From the NCBI GenBank assembly GCA_964619535.1, contig CAZUEX010000009.1:74923-138922 (forward strand): a stretch of DNA of 64,000 bases, in the 5' to 3' direction. Origin of the DNA: Leptonema sp964619535. GTDB taxonomy: Bacteria; Spirochaetota; Leptospiria; Leptospirales; Leptonemataceae. The position numbers and the translations under genes were made by a program. A model generated the notes under the pieces. It saw nothing but the letters and a program-made list of their open reading frames with translations. It ran no database searches and was not told the DNA's origin. This document shows, one piece after another, positions 35,820 to 43,788 of the stretch (position 1 is the first letter of the stretch; each line of letters opens with the position of its first letter).

Positions 35820-36707
35820 ATGGCAGACGACGGAATCCTCGATGTAGATCTGCCCTTACCGCTTGAGGGGTCAGAGCCACCGAAAAAGAAGAAGCGGGAT
35901 CCGTTCTCAGCGGAGCGCATCTCTTCCGATGAGGTGCTGCACCATCGTCGTGAGCTGGCCACCCCCGGCGAAATCAAACGGATTCAGAAGGCCGGAGTGC
36001 GCCATGAAGGCAAGAAGGTCGTTACCGATGACGTCAAGAAGCTGAAGTCACTGTCCGTTGATCCAGGGATTCCCGATCTTGACCGAATTCATTACTATGT
36101 CGAGCCCGTTCGGATTGAATACTATGTTCCGAAAGACTCTCGTTTCGTCGTGGAGACGCGCTATCTCTACATCCCCCTGATAGATCCGGAACCGGACGAA
36201 CGTTATCCGATTTTGAATTCCTGTATGGAAAGGGAGAAGTTCTTTGATATCATTGAAGTGGTTGGGGAGCATTCGCGTTACACGACACTGATTCTTGAAT
36301 CGTATCATGAGACGTTTACGATTCTTGAAAGCATTTCGCGAAGTGTAAAGGACGGACGCTTCAATCCTGAATCCTACAGAAAGGCCTTTTACCTGACAGA
36401 GACGATGATGAAGTTTGAGCCTACAGTAGCGTCTCTTGAGGTTCTTGGTGACTACATTTCCTATAACCTGAACTGGCTGATTCGCAAGCTGAACAGCACA
36501 GGCGTGGATTTTGCTGCATCGGACGATACAATCTCTTATTTAATTAAACGACGAAATATACGCTGGGAAGAAAAGAACCTTCCCGAAGATGAGCGCTTCG
36601 AAATCCTTGCTGCTCTGTTCTATGATCAGGCGTATCCAAACCGGGGGCTGGAGTTTGAAGAGGAAGACTACTTCTTTGACATCTTCGACAAAAAAACGAA
36701 ATACTGA
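35820..36707 (+). CDS. Unknown 295-residue protein
   Basis: I do not recognise this protein. It has no signal peptide or membrane segment. The first 75 residues are charged and probably disordered (PPKKKKRDPF, VLHHRRELATPGEIKRIQKAG). The middle, about 75-200, is rich in Tyr, Glu and hydrophobics (DRIHYYVEPVRIEYYVPKD; MEREKFFDIIEVVGEH). The end is very acidic and aromatic (EFEEEDYFFDIFD). It sits 15 bases after the HEAT gene, and its last 32 bases overlap the next gene if that starts at the TTG chosen here. Confidence 0.75.
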   Translation: MADDGILDVDLPLPLEGSEPPKKKKRDPFSAERISSDEVLHHRRELATPGEIKRIQKAGVRHEGKKVVTDDVKKLKSLSVDPGIPDLDRIHYYVEPVRIEYYVPKDSRFVVETRYLYIPLIDPEPDERYPILNSCMEREKFFDIIEVVGEHSRYTTLILESYHETFTILESISRSVKDGRFNPESYRKAFYLTETMMKFEPTVASLEVLGDYISYNLNWLIRKLNSTGVDFAASDDTISYLIKRRNIRWEEKNLPEDERFEILAALFYDQAYPNRGLEFEEEDYFFDIFDKKTKY

Positions 36708-38049
36708 TCCGACGGCTGTCGTTCTCTTCTGTAAGGTACCTGTCGCTGGAAGGGTGAAGACGCGCCTGGCAGCTGATTTTGCCCAGGCGGTGGAGTTCTT
36801 CGCAGCCATGTTGCATGCGTTGATTGAACGTCTGCATGCTGCTTACGGGAATCGTCTTTATATCTTTGCCGATGACGTGGCTTACTTTGAAGAATGTTAT
36901 CCCGACGTGCAGGTGTTTCAGCAAACCGGTGATGGCCTGGGCGAACGGATGCAAAATGCCTTCGCCTATCTGTTTTCTCGAGGTGACATTGAAACCGTCG
37001 TCCTGGCAGGTTCCGATGTGCCTGAGTTTGATGCAGACCAGGCCAGAAAGATGTCCTCTCTTTGCGGCGAGTATGATGCTGTTCTGCTGCCTTCTTCTGA
37101 TGGCGGTTATTCCGCTGTTGCGCTACACCGTTCTGTGGGGATGCTTCTTGATCGCTGCTTTCGAGACATCGAGTGGTCCACGCCTTCCGTCCTGGCCATG
37201 CAGATGCAACGATTTCATGAGGCAGGCTGCAGAGCTCTGAGCATGGACGTAACCGTAGACGATGTGGATGTACTCGAAGACCTGCTGGCCTTTCGCAAAA
37301 GGGCGGCACGATCCGAGCATCCGTATGTGCGCCTTGTTCCCGAGGTCGTTGCGGTGCTGCCTGTTTTGAACGAGGCCGAGAGTTTGCCGAAGGTCCTTCC
37401 TCCTCTTTCAGGTTCGATATGGGTGAATCAGGTCGTATGCGTGGATAATGGCAGCACCGATGATTCGCCCCGCATTATTCAAGAGCATGGAGCAGTACTG
37501 CTACGCTGTGAGGAACGTGGCTATGGTGCTGCGATGCTTACGGGCATAGAGCATGTTTCTACGGTGTACCCCTCCGATACGATTATTTTGTTCCTGGATG
37601 CCGATGGCTCGGACGATCAGAGCCGAATTCCGGATCTGTTAAGGCCGATCTTTGCCGGTCAGGCAGACCTTGTGCTGGGAGCCAGAAAGGGCAGGATTTT
37701 GCCTCATCAGAGGATGGGAAACTGGCTGGCCCTTCTTCTCATGCGATGGCTCTGGGGACGGTCTTTTGCTGACCTTGGTCCGTTTCGTGCAATCCGTCTT
37801 TCGGCATTGCAATCTCTTGCAATGGATGATCGGAACTATGGATGGACGATTCAGATGCAGGTTCGTGCCCTTGTGCAGGGCCTTGTGATACGGGAAGTCC
37901 CCGTAGATGCGCTTCCAAGGCTGGGCGGGAAAAGCAAGGTAAGCGGCACACTGCGCGGCACCTGGAAGGCCGGGACGGTCATTCTGCGAACCATAGTTCA
38001 GGAATGGAAAAAGCAACGAAAAAGCTTTACATCGAATAAGCTTGATTAG
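36676..38049 (+). CDS. DUF2064-glycosyltransferase 2 fusion
   Basis: Two nucleotide-sugar-fold domains are joined in one chain of 457 residues. Residues about 13-205 are DUF2064 (TIGR04282, rSAM/selenodomain-associated transferase 1), with KVPVAGRVKTRLA, GSDVP and SSDGGY. Residues about 222-450 are a GT2 glycosyltransferase with AVLPVLNEAESLP, VDNGSTDDS and DADGSDD. TTG 36676 is chosen because AGAGGAAG lies about 9 bases upstream and no ATG lies between the previous stop and the first domain; ATGs further up lie deep inside the previous gene. Substrates are unknown. Confidence 0.85.
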   Translation: MTSSTKKRNTDPTAVVLFCKVPVAGRVKTRLAADFAQAVEFFAAMLHALIERLHAAYGNRLYIFADDVAYFEECYPDVQVFQQTGDGLGERMQNAFAYLFSRGDIETVVLAGSDVPEFDADQARKMSSLCGEYDAVLLPSSDGGYSAVALHRSVGMLLDRCFRDIEWSTPSVLAMQMQRFHEAGCRALSMDVTVDDVDVLEDLLAFRKRAARSEHPYVRLVPEVVAVLPVLNEAESLPKVLPPLSGSIWVNQVVCVDNGSTDDSPRIIQEHGAVLLRCEERGYGAAMLTGIEHVSTVYPSDTIILFLDADGSDDQSRIPDLLRPIFAGQADLVLGARKGRILPHQRMGNWLALLLMRWLWGRSFADLGPFRAIRLSALQSLAMDDRNYGWTIQMQVRALVQGLVIREVPVDALPRLGGKSKVSGTLRGTWKAGTVILRTIVQEWKKQRKSFTSNKLD

Positions 38050-38059
38050 AGGATGGGGC

Positions 38060-38236
38060 ATGGTCCCGGAAGCAGATGATCGTGATCCGGAGAAGGGTAA
38101 GCACCCGTCTTCTGAAGAGGAGGCCGATACAGAGAAGGCCTCCGGGCCCCAGAAGGCCATTGAAATCGACGTCTACGATGAGGAGCCGTCCGGTCCTTCT
38201 GTGAAGGTTCGAACAGCGAAACGTGAATCTACGTGA
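38060..38236 (+). CDS. Small acidic protein, unknown
   Basis: From ATG 38060 (GAGGA about 6 bases upstream) it is 58 residues; a TTG at 38042 would add six. It is highly charged, with an acidic Glu/Asp/Ser-rich stretch (SSEEEADTEKASG) and no hydrophobic core, so it is probably disordered. Its last 14 bases overlap the next gene. It could be a real small protein or a short leader needed for coupling; confidence is limited by low complexity. Confidence 0.5.
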   Translation: MVPEADDRDPEKGKHPSSEEEADTEKASGPQKAIEIDVYDEEPSGPSVKVRTAKREST

Positions 38237-38576
38237 GTTCTATATTACTCCAGACTACCTGAGGCGTATGGCACTGCGTGCCAGGCAGTGGACGGATGAC
38301 TTTATTGCCGGGCAGATAGAACAGTTTCAACGGACCATACCGGATTATCCGGAGGTTGTGGAACTGCTTGAAAACGAGCTCCATCGCCGACGGTTGAACC
38401 GTCTTGGGCGGGAGCTACGTGGCCTGCCACTGAAAGAACTGCATCGACGACTTGTTTCAATGAAACAGGACTTTGCTGCCGGTCGAATCACCCAGGACGA
38501 ACTGGAGGTGATTGAAACTGAATGGAAGATTCGGACGGGATCGCCTCTGCCAGAGGAATACAGGCCAGAAGAGTAG
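38223..38576 (+). CDS. Unknown helical protein, 117 residues
   Basis: GTG 38223 starts a 117-residue, strongly charged protein that looks almost all helical. Repeated patterns such as ELLENELHRRRLNRLGRELRGLPLKELHRRL suggest a coiled or helical-hairpin scaffold. No membrane or export signal is visible and no family is recognised. It closes the nusB-TPR-HEAT gene run and is convergent with the thioesterase gene, with only 4 bases between the two stops and no terminator. Confidence 0.7.
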   Translation: MNLREFYITPDYLRRMALRARQWTDDFIAGQIEQFQRTIPDYPEVVELLENELHRRRLNRLGRELRGLPLKELHRRLVSMKQDFAAGRITQDELEVIETEWKIRTGSPLPEEYRPEE

Positions 38577-38580
38577 GGTG

Positions 38581-39069
38581 CTACTCTTCTTCGCGCTCCA
38601 TGTACTTGCCTTTACCGCGAGCGACGATCTTTCCAATTTCGTTTTCGATCTCGGCCCGATTCTCAACTACCCGGCGGTTTTTCTTTACGAACCAGCCGCG
38701 CAGATAAAGGCTTTCACCGGCACGGGCAGGCATCAGGTACCGGATGGTGAGTTCGCCGGTTAGCGTGTCGAAATTCATCGCCTGGTTAATCTTGATCATC
38801 GTTTCATCAAGAAGCGTTGCCAGGATACCGGGATGAATCTCGCCGGGCTCACCGATAAAGCGTTCGTCTGCTTTGAACTCGCCGTAAACTGTTTTGGTGT
38901 CTTCGTCAAAACTCAGTTTGAGTTGAAGACCGTTTGCGTTTTCTGTTCCCGAACCGAAGCTCAGGGTCTCGCTGCGTGCAGACACGCCTGCATGTTTACC
39001 GAACATTATTTGGTTGTCAAGCGTTATTCGGCCCGAAGAAGTGGAGTGCGAATGGTCTTTTTTCGGCAC
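38581..39069 (-). CDS. Hotdog-fold thioesterase (PaaI/4HBT-like)
   Basis: Hotdog thioesterases hydrolyse acyl-CoA or similar thioesters. It is 162 residues. The core has IHPGILATLLDETMIKINQ (hot-dog helix with the acidic Asp-Glu) followed by beta strands LTGELTIRYLMPARAGESLYLRGW. The start at 39069 overlaps the divergent lipoprotein start by 18 bases. A downstream Met at 39006 would remove the overlap and leave a 45-base gap between the two starts; TTGACA on this strand just upstream of it hints at that option. The substrate cannot be told. Confidence 0.82.
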   Translation of the reverse strand: MPKKDHSHSTSSGRITLDNQIMFGKHAGVSARSETLSFGSGTENANGLQLKLSFDEDTKTVYGEFKADERFIGEPGEIHPGILATLLDETMIKINQAMNFDTLTGELTIRYLMPARAGESLYLRGWFVKKNRRVVENRAEIENEIGKIVARGKGKYMEREEE

Positions 39070-40443
39070 GCTTTGCTCTTTGCTGTCTTACCGGTTATTC
39101 TTTTCTCTGCTGCCTGTTCTGTTTCCCCGGAGCAGATGCGAATACGACCACCCGGACAGTGCCTGAGTCCACTGGAACGGGAAGACTTTGAAACGGAACG
39201 CAATGAAGATAACGGACGGATCTGCGTTGTGGCCGCTCGTTCATCGGTTCTTGAAGCGGCGAGAGAGGCCGCTCCTACCATGTATGGGGCGCGAAGGCCG
39301 GTGTTGACGGGCCTTGACCTTGCCGCTGCCACAGACTTTCGCCTGCTGGATGGCCGTCGCTTTGCTCTTCTGACGAACGGAACAGGAAGGGACAGAGAGC
39401 TGAATTCGATCCTGGACCTGCTTGTAGAATCGGGACATCGTCCGGATCTCATACTCGAGCCAGAGCATGGCCTGTACGGTGCAGACGATTCCCTTCGCCG
39501 TGGTATTATCCGGGTTGATCCAGATACGGGCGTTCGCGTACTGAGTCTTTATTCACGCATCAAGCGTCCCGGTCCGAAGAATCTTGCCGGGCTTGATACC
39601 CTCGTTGTTGATCTTCAGAATCTTCCGGTGCGGTGCTACACGTATGCTACGACATTGACCTATTTGCTTGAGGATGCAGAGAAGGCCGGTCTTGAGGTCT
39701 TGATTCTTGATCGGCCTCATCCTTACGGCATCTGGAAGCCAGCAGGAAGCATTGTCGAAGAACGCTATGTGAGCTTTGTGGGCACGGCTCCTGTGCCGTT
39801 TCTGTATAGCATGACGCCGGGAGAGTATGCGGTGTATATGGCCCAGCACAGGTTTCAGTCCCTGCGTCTTCGCGTATTGCGCGTGGATGGCTTTGTGCCG
39901 GCCGAGATGGACTGGGTTCTTGCAAGCAGCTGGATTAACCCTTCTCCGAACATACCGGATCTTGAATCTGCCCTTGTGTATCCTGGACTTGTATTTTTTG
40001 AAGGAACGAATGTATCTCTGGGGCGCGGGACGACCCGCCCTTTTGTGTACTCCGGCGCTCCCTGGATGAAAGAAAAACAGGTCCTTGAAGAACTGCGCAA
40101 GCTGGACCTGAAAGGCGTGCGGTTTGGCAGTGTTGTTTTTACGCCGGTCAGTTCTCTGTATGCGGGACGGCAGGTGCGTGGTATACAGTTCCATCCCTAT
40201 TCCAGAGAATTTGATCCATTGCGAACGGGATACGAATACATGCGCATCATCAAGCGTTTGCATCCAACCCGGTTTCGCATCATCGGGGGGCGCACCTACT
40301 TCATGGATCGGCTGTGGGGATCTTCGCTGTACCGGCAGGCTATCGAGGCTGATCTGAGCTACGAGGAGTTCCGCTCGCTATGGCTGGACGACTCTATAGC
40401 CTTTGAAAACCTGGCAAGAGGAGCACGCATCTATGGGCCATAG
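39052..40443 (+). CDS. DUF1343 (NamZ-like) lipoprotein
   Basis: DUF1343 proteins include NamZ, an exo-N-acetylmuramidase acting on peptidoglycan fragments. From ATG 39052 it is 463 residues with a lipoprotein signal and lipobox SAAC at Cys22. The family blocks are LLTNGTGRDRE, LEPEHGLYGADD, VVDLQNLPVRCYTYATTLTYLL and LDRPHPYG. The C-terminal domain has the VSLGRGTTRPF and IQFHPYSREFDPL segments. It is likely anchored in the envelope for cell-wall recycling. The following membrane protein overlaps it by 11 bases. Confidence 0.9.
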   Translation: MVFFRHALLFAVLPVILFSAACSVSPEQMRIRPPGQCLSPLEREDFETERNEDNGRICVVAARSSVLEAAREAAPTMYGARRPVLTGLDLAAATDFRLLDGRRFALLTNGTGRDRELNSILDLLVESGHRPDLILEPEHGLYGADDSLRRGIIRVDPDTGVRVLSLYSRIKRPGPKNLAGLDTLVVDLQNLPVRCYTYATTLTYLLEDAEKAGLEVLILDRPHPYGIWKPAGSIVEERYVSFVGTAPVPFLYSMTPGEYAVYMAQHRFQSLRLRVLRVDGFVPAEMDWVLASSWINPSPNIPDLESALVYPGLVFFEGTNVSLGRGTTRPFVYSGAPWMKEKQVLEELRKLDLKGVRFGSVVFTPVSSLYAGRQVRGIQFHPYSREFDPLRTGYEYMRIIKRLHPTRFRIIGGRTYFMDRLWGSSLYRQAIEADLSYEEFRSLWLDDSIAFENLARGARIYGP

Positions 40444-42085
40444 TCGGACGTTCGAACGATTGCTCGCTGTTCTTACCGTAGCGGGCAGCCTGTTTACGGC
40501 TTTGCTCCTGGCTTCGGCCCTGCCCGACAGAGAGTTGCATAACTCCGATATCCTCTATGCACCGAGCTTCTTCGACGATCTGTGGAGGGGCATCGATGTA
40601 TCGGGCTGGGCCCTGACACCGGCTCCCTACTTTTTTCCCGATCTGCTTCTCTATGGCCTGTTCGATGCCCTGATGCGCCTTGCTGGAAGCGACAATGCCA
40701 CGCGCATTGACCTTGCCCTTCGGTTTACGGCGGCCTTTTACTATCTTCTGAACGGAACGGGGTTCGCGGTACTTCTGAAGAGGATGTACAGGGTTGGGTA
40801 TCAGCAGGGCCTTCTTCTGTGGACGTTCATCAGTCTTTGCTTCATGCTTGTCCCTGGCTTCTCCGCCTCCTTTCTCGGTGCGCATGTTCCGACCAATCAT
40901 TCCGGGCTGCTTCCCGTCGTGCTCTTGTTCTGGATCCTGTGGTCGCCAGCGTATCGAGTCAGAAGCCGTGTTTGGGTTAGTCGACTACTGGCCCTGCTGT
41001 TACTGCTTGTTACGCTGATTTCGGACAGGCAGATGCTTGTGCTGGCCGTTGCACCGGCTGCAGCCGTTGCCCTGATCGGACTGATTTTTCCCGGTGGAAA
41101 AGGCGGACATACCGTGACTGGCCCATCGACTGACAGAGCGAGGCACGTCCTCGATCTGACACTTCTTCTTGCGGCTCTGTTCCTGAGCATGCGGATTGTG
41201 GCGCGCATTCGCGACTCGGTCGTCTTTTTTCCTCCCTTGGCCGGTATGAAGACGGTACTGTACGGTGCCCTTGAGGCCGGATGGCCTGCTCTGTGGCAGG
41301 TGATGCAGACAGAAGGCTTTGCCCTTTCGATGCTCACTCTGATTGTATCGGCCTTGCTTCTTCTGCTGCGTCGAAATAACGATCCGGCCACACGCTCGGG
41401 ACTGCTACTTGCCGGAATAGGCGGCCTTACATCGGCGCTTTTGCTACAAATGGCCCTGGCACCGGACGACGGTCCGGTGGCACCCATACCCGGACGCTAC
41501 CTGCACTTCCTCTTTGTGCTTCTGGTGCCGTTTGCCTGTGCTGCCCTTCTTCTGCCTGTATGGGGTTTCGCCAGTAGACGAGGCGGCTTGCCGATCCTGC
41601 TTCTGTTAACAGTTCTACCTTTTGCCATGCCCTATCTGCGTCCTGATGCTTTTTCGGTGGCCGCATTGCCCGCTCGCGGCAGGAATGCAGCCGTCATGAA
41701 GGAGGTGCAATGTGTGCGCTCCCTGGTCGAAAAGCATGGTGGAGGGCCTCTGTATGGCATCGCGGACTACTGGCCGGCGAAGAGGCTGTCGCTCTTTTCA
41801 GAGGGGCAGGTGCGATTGTTGCCCGTCCACCCGGATCGTGCTGATATGCTCTTATTCTGGATTACGAATCTGAGCTGGTTTGGTGGCGAGGACAGACAAT
41901 ACCGTTTTGCGGTGCTGAATGGCCTGGACAGGGAGAACGTTGAATCCCTGTATGGCCGGCCTCTGGCCGTTCAACGCTGTGCGGGGCTGGAGCTCTGGTG
42001 GTATGAGGAGGGCGTCCTGCAGTTCCCTGCCGAACAGATGCGTCTGTTTGCGAAGGCTGTGGGCGTTCCCTGGGCCGGTAAATGA
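40433..42085 (+). CDS. Polytopic membrane protein, possibly GT-C-like
   Basis: From ATG 40433 (AGAGGAG upstream) it is 550 residues with about ten to twelve membrane helices. The first external loop carries acidic residues (ELHNSDILYAPSFFDDL), a trait of GT-C glycosyltransferases that use polyprenyl-phosphate sugars. A soluble stretch at the C-terminus, about 430-550, has KRLSLFSEGQVRLLP and WFGGEDRQYRFAVLNGL. No catalytic motif is certain. Coupling with the NamZ-like lipoprotein suggests an envelope glycan role. Confidence 0.65.
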   Translation: MGHSRTFERLLAVLTVAGSLFTALLLASALPDRELHNSDILYAPSFFDDLWRGIDVSGWALTPAPYFFPDLLLYGLFDALMRLAGSDNATRIDLALRFTAAFYYLLNGTGFAVLLKRMYRVGYQQGLLLWTFISLCFMLVPGFSASFLGAHVPTNHSGLLPVVLLFWILWSPAYRVRSRVWVSRLLALLLLLVTLISDRQMLVLAVAPAAAVALIGLIFPGGKGGHTVTGPSTDRARHVLDLTLLLAALFLSMRIVARIRDSVVFFPPLAGMKTVLYGALEAGWPALWQVMQTEGFALSMLTLIVSALLLLLRRNNDPATRSGLLLAGIGGLTSALLLQMALAPDDGPVAPIPGRYLHFLFVLLVPFACAALLLPVWGFASRRGGLPILLLLTVLPFAMPYLRPDAFSVAALPARGRNAAVMKEVQCVRSLVEKHGGGPLYGIADYWPAKRLSLFSEGQVRLLPVHPDRADMLLFWITNLSWFGGEDRQYRFAVLNGLDRENVESLYGRPLAVQRCAGLELWWYEEGVLQFPAEQMRLFAKAVGVPWAGK

Positions 42086-42093
42086 ATTCTCGG

Positions 42094-42122
42094 TTGACAG
42101 AGAAAGAGGCTTCCGTTCTCTA
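42094..42122 (+). promoter_or_regulatory. Possible promoter for tRNA-Arg
   Basis: A perfect -35 box TTGACA (42094-42099) lies 34 bases upstream of the tRNA. The best -10 at 17 bases is TCTCTA (42117-42122), which is poor. A 6-base inverted repeat (AGAGAA 42099-42104, TTCTCT 42116-42121) covers the spacer. The spacing to the tRNA start fits a promoter, but the weak -10 lowers confidence. Confidence 0.4.
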
Positions 42123-42133
42123 TCCACAGAAAA

Positions 42134-42207
42134 GCGCCCATAGCTCAGCTGGATAGAGTATTTGACTACGAATCAAAGGGTCGGAGGTTCGAATCCTTCT
42201 GGGCGCA
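42134..42207 (+). tRNA. tRNA-Arg (ACG)
   Basis: A 74-base cloverleaf: acceptor GCGCCCA pairs fully with TGGGCGC, the D arm is TAGCTCAGCTGGATAGAG, and the anticodon stem TTTGA/TCAAA encloses ACG at 42168-42170, which is read as ICG after A34 deamination. The T arm has GGTTCGAATCC. CCA is not encoded. A T-rich run (42208-42221) follows directly and may help end transcription. Confidence 0.95.
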
Positions 42208-42257
42208 TTTTCTTTTTTTTCTCGTTCTCCTCTCCTGCTTGTTCCTGTCTGTTTCAC

Positions 42258-43289
42258 CTAATTGCGAATCGGTAGCACCAGCAAAGAAAGCGGATCGGCG
42301 TGAACTCCCCGTATTGTCAGAGTAACGTGAAGGTGCGGTCCCGTTGAAAAGCCTGTGGATCCGACCTCTCCAATAAAATCCCCGGCGCGGACGAACTGGC
42401 CAGGCCTTACGTGGATCCGTGATTGATGCATGTAGCCGGTAAATACCCCGTGGCCGTGATCGATGACCGTATAATTGCCTTCGTAATGCAGCCGCCTGGC
42501 AAGCACCACCCGGCCGTCAAGGATGGCAAAGATAGGAGCTCCTACCCTGCCTCGAAGGTCCACGCCCCTGTGTATGACGGTGCGCCGGCCTACCTCTTTG
42601 CGCTTTCTCTTTTTTATGACGTAAGAAATCCTTACCCGACGTGCAAAGATCGGCGAGGTAATATAGTGCATGTCCCGGGGATGCGAAATGGAAACACCGA
42701 TCTTATCGGCAGAGCGTATGGAAAAGGTCCGGGCCTTGAGTCGCCGCTCCCCTGCAATCTTGCGTTGAAAGGCAGCCTGCTTCTGCTGGCGTTTCCTTTT
42801 TTCGGCGGCTGATAAGGGTTTTCGGCGGCCCGTGCGCAGTCGACGATAGTGCTTCTTCACCGGCCAGGAAACCTTTTTCGGGCGCAAGGCAAGGGTCTTT
42901 TTCAGGCCCAGGCCGGGAACGGTCCAGGTGAGCTCCATATGACGGGATCGAAAATTCGAGGGGATGGCAAAGAGGGTTCTGTAGCCGAACGAGGTGCGGG
43001 TGAGCGGTAGCCTTGTTCCGTCGAGGGTTAGATAGGAGGATGCAGCCTTTGCCGGCAGGCGGATCTCGGCGTAAACCGCATCACCTGCCCGGAAACCGCG
43101 TGAATACAGATCCAGTCGTGCCCCTTTGCCCTCTGCAAACTGGCGCTGTGGCTGACGGTAGGGAAAATCCCGCGGAAGATGGATCCTTGTCTTTGATGAG
43201 ACGACATAAACCCGGCGTTCGCTGCGCGCCGGGGCGGGAAGACCGAGCAGGGCTATCATGGCCACAACAAGCAGTCGAAAGGGGGACAC
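42258..43289 (-). CDS. Exported M23-family (LytM) metallopeptidase
   Basis: M23 enzymes cut peptidoglycan cross-bridges. From GTG 43289 it is 343 residues, with a signal peptide (cleavage near residue 23, after PAPARS). A basic middle region (residues 130-190) precedes the catalytic domain at about 235-340. Zinc ligands H240, D244 (HRGVDLRG) and H321 (GPHLHV) and catalytic H289 (GYMH) are all present, so it should be active rather than a degenerate activator. It lies downstream of the DUF971 gene on the same strand, 64 bases away. Confidence 0.9.
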   Translation of the reverse strand: MSPFRLLVVAMIALLGLPAPARSERRVYVVSSKTRIHLPRDFPYRQPQRQFAEGKGARLDLYSRGFRAGDAVYAEIRLPAKAASSYLTLDGTRLPLTRTSFGYRTLFAIPSNFRSRHMELTWTVPGLGLKKTLALRPKKVSWPVKKHYRRLRTGRRKPLSAAEKRKRQQKQAAFQRKIAGERRLKARTFSIRSADKIGVSISHPRDMHYITSPIFARRVRISYVIKKRKRKEVGRRTVIHRGVDLRGRVGAPIFAILDGRVVLARRLHYEGNYTVIDHGHGVFTGYMHQSRIHVRPGQFVRAGDFIGEVGSTGFSTGPHLHVTLTIRGVHADPLSLLVLPIRN

Positions 43290-43353
43290 CCTATTATCAT
43301 CGGAGGCCAGAGGGCCCGTGTGCAGGTCTGCCCGCTTTATTTAATCGAAGGGT

Positions 43354-43683
43354 TTAAGCGTCCTGCTCGCCGGGTGGTGTATAGGGGATGCCCTGATCAC
43401 AGCAGCTACGCAGGCTGTCATATGTGTAGATGCCGAGGTCATGCCCGTCTGACCACAGCAAAGAGATGGCATATCGGCCTACCTTCCGAAAGGAACGCAG
43501 CTGAATCTCCTGGATATGTCCGGTGATGCGTTTGGCCGTCGTTTCGTGTCCGCCACGGCATTGAGCACAGGGACACATCCTTCTAAGGCGCAGAAGATCA
43601 TACTGACATTCCTTGCCATCCTTCCAGACGATGGTCAGGTTTTTCTCATCAAACGAGATTTGATCCGGAATTGTATCGAGCAT
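43354..43683 (-). CDS. DUF971-domain protein
   Basis: This is a 109-residue protein of the DUF971 family (also seen as the N-terminal domain of gamma-butyrobetaine hydroxylase). The family blocks are LTIVWKDGKECQYDLLRLRRMCPCAQC and the late YAISLLWSDGHDLGIYTYDSLR. The CPCAQC and RSCCDQ cysteines could bind a metal. In other bacteria DUF971 domains are often fused to or beside ApbC/Mrp-type iron-sulfur carriers, but none is adjacent here. Confidence 0.87.
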   Translation of the reverse strand: MLDTIPDQISFDEKNLTIVWKDGKECQYDLLRLRRMCPCAQCRGGHETTAKRITGHIQEIQLRSFRKVGRYAISLLWSDGHDLGIYTYDSLRSCCDQGIPYTPPGEQDA

Positions 43684-43748
43684 ACTGATAAGACTGTCGT
43701 TGTGTTATGGGCGTCCATCCGAAAAACGTTCTTTCGTTTGCGAAGGGA

Positions 43749-43776
43749 TTGACGGACTGCGTCGATCCGCTATCAT
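43749..43776 (+). promoter_or_regulatory. Promoter of the PIN-PhoH gene
   Basis: TTGACG (43749-43754), a 16-base spacer and TATCAT (43771-43776) match the sigma70 consensus at 5 of 6 positions in each box. The predicted RNA start near 43783 leaves only about six bases before ATG 43789, so the mRNA would be nearly leaderless and its GAAAGGG ribosome site mostly outside the transcript. Confidence 0.6.
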
Positions 43777-43788
43777 CGAAAGGGTACC

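Noticed and set aside
42703..42710. GCCGATAA, a sigma28 -10 match on the - strand
   Set aside because: It lies inside the M23 peptidase coding sequence (residues ADKI) with no gene start downstream that needs it.
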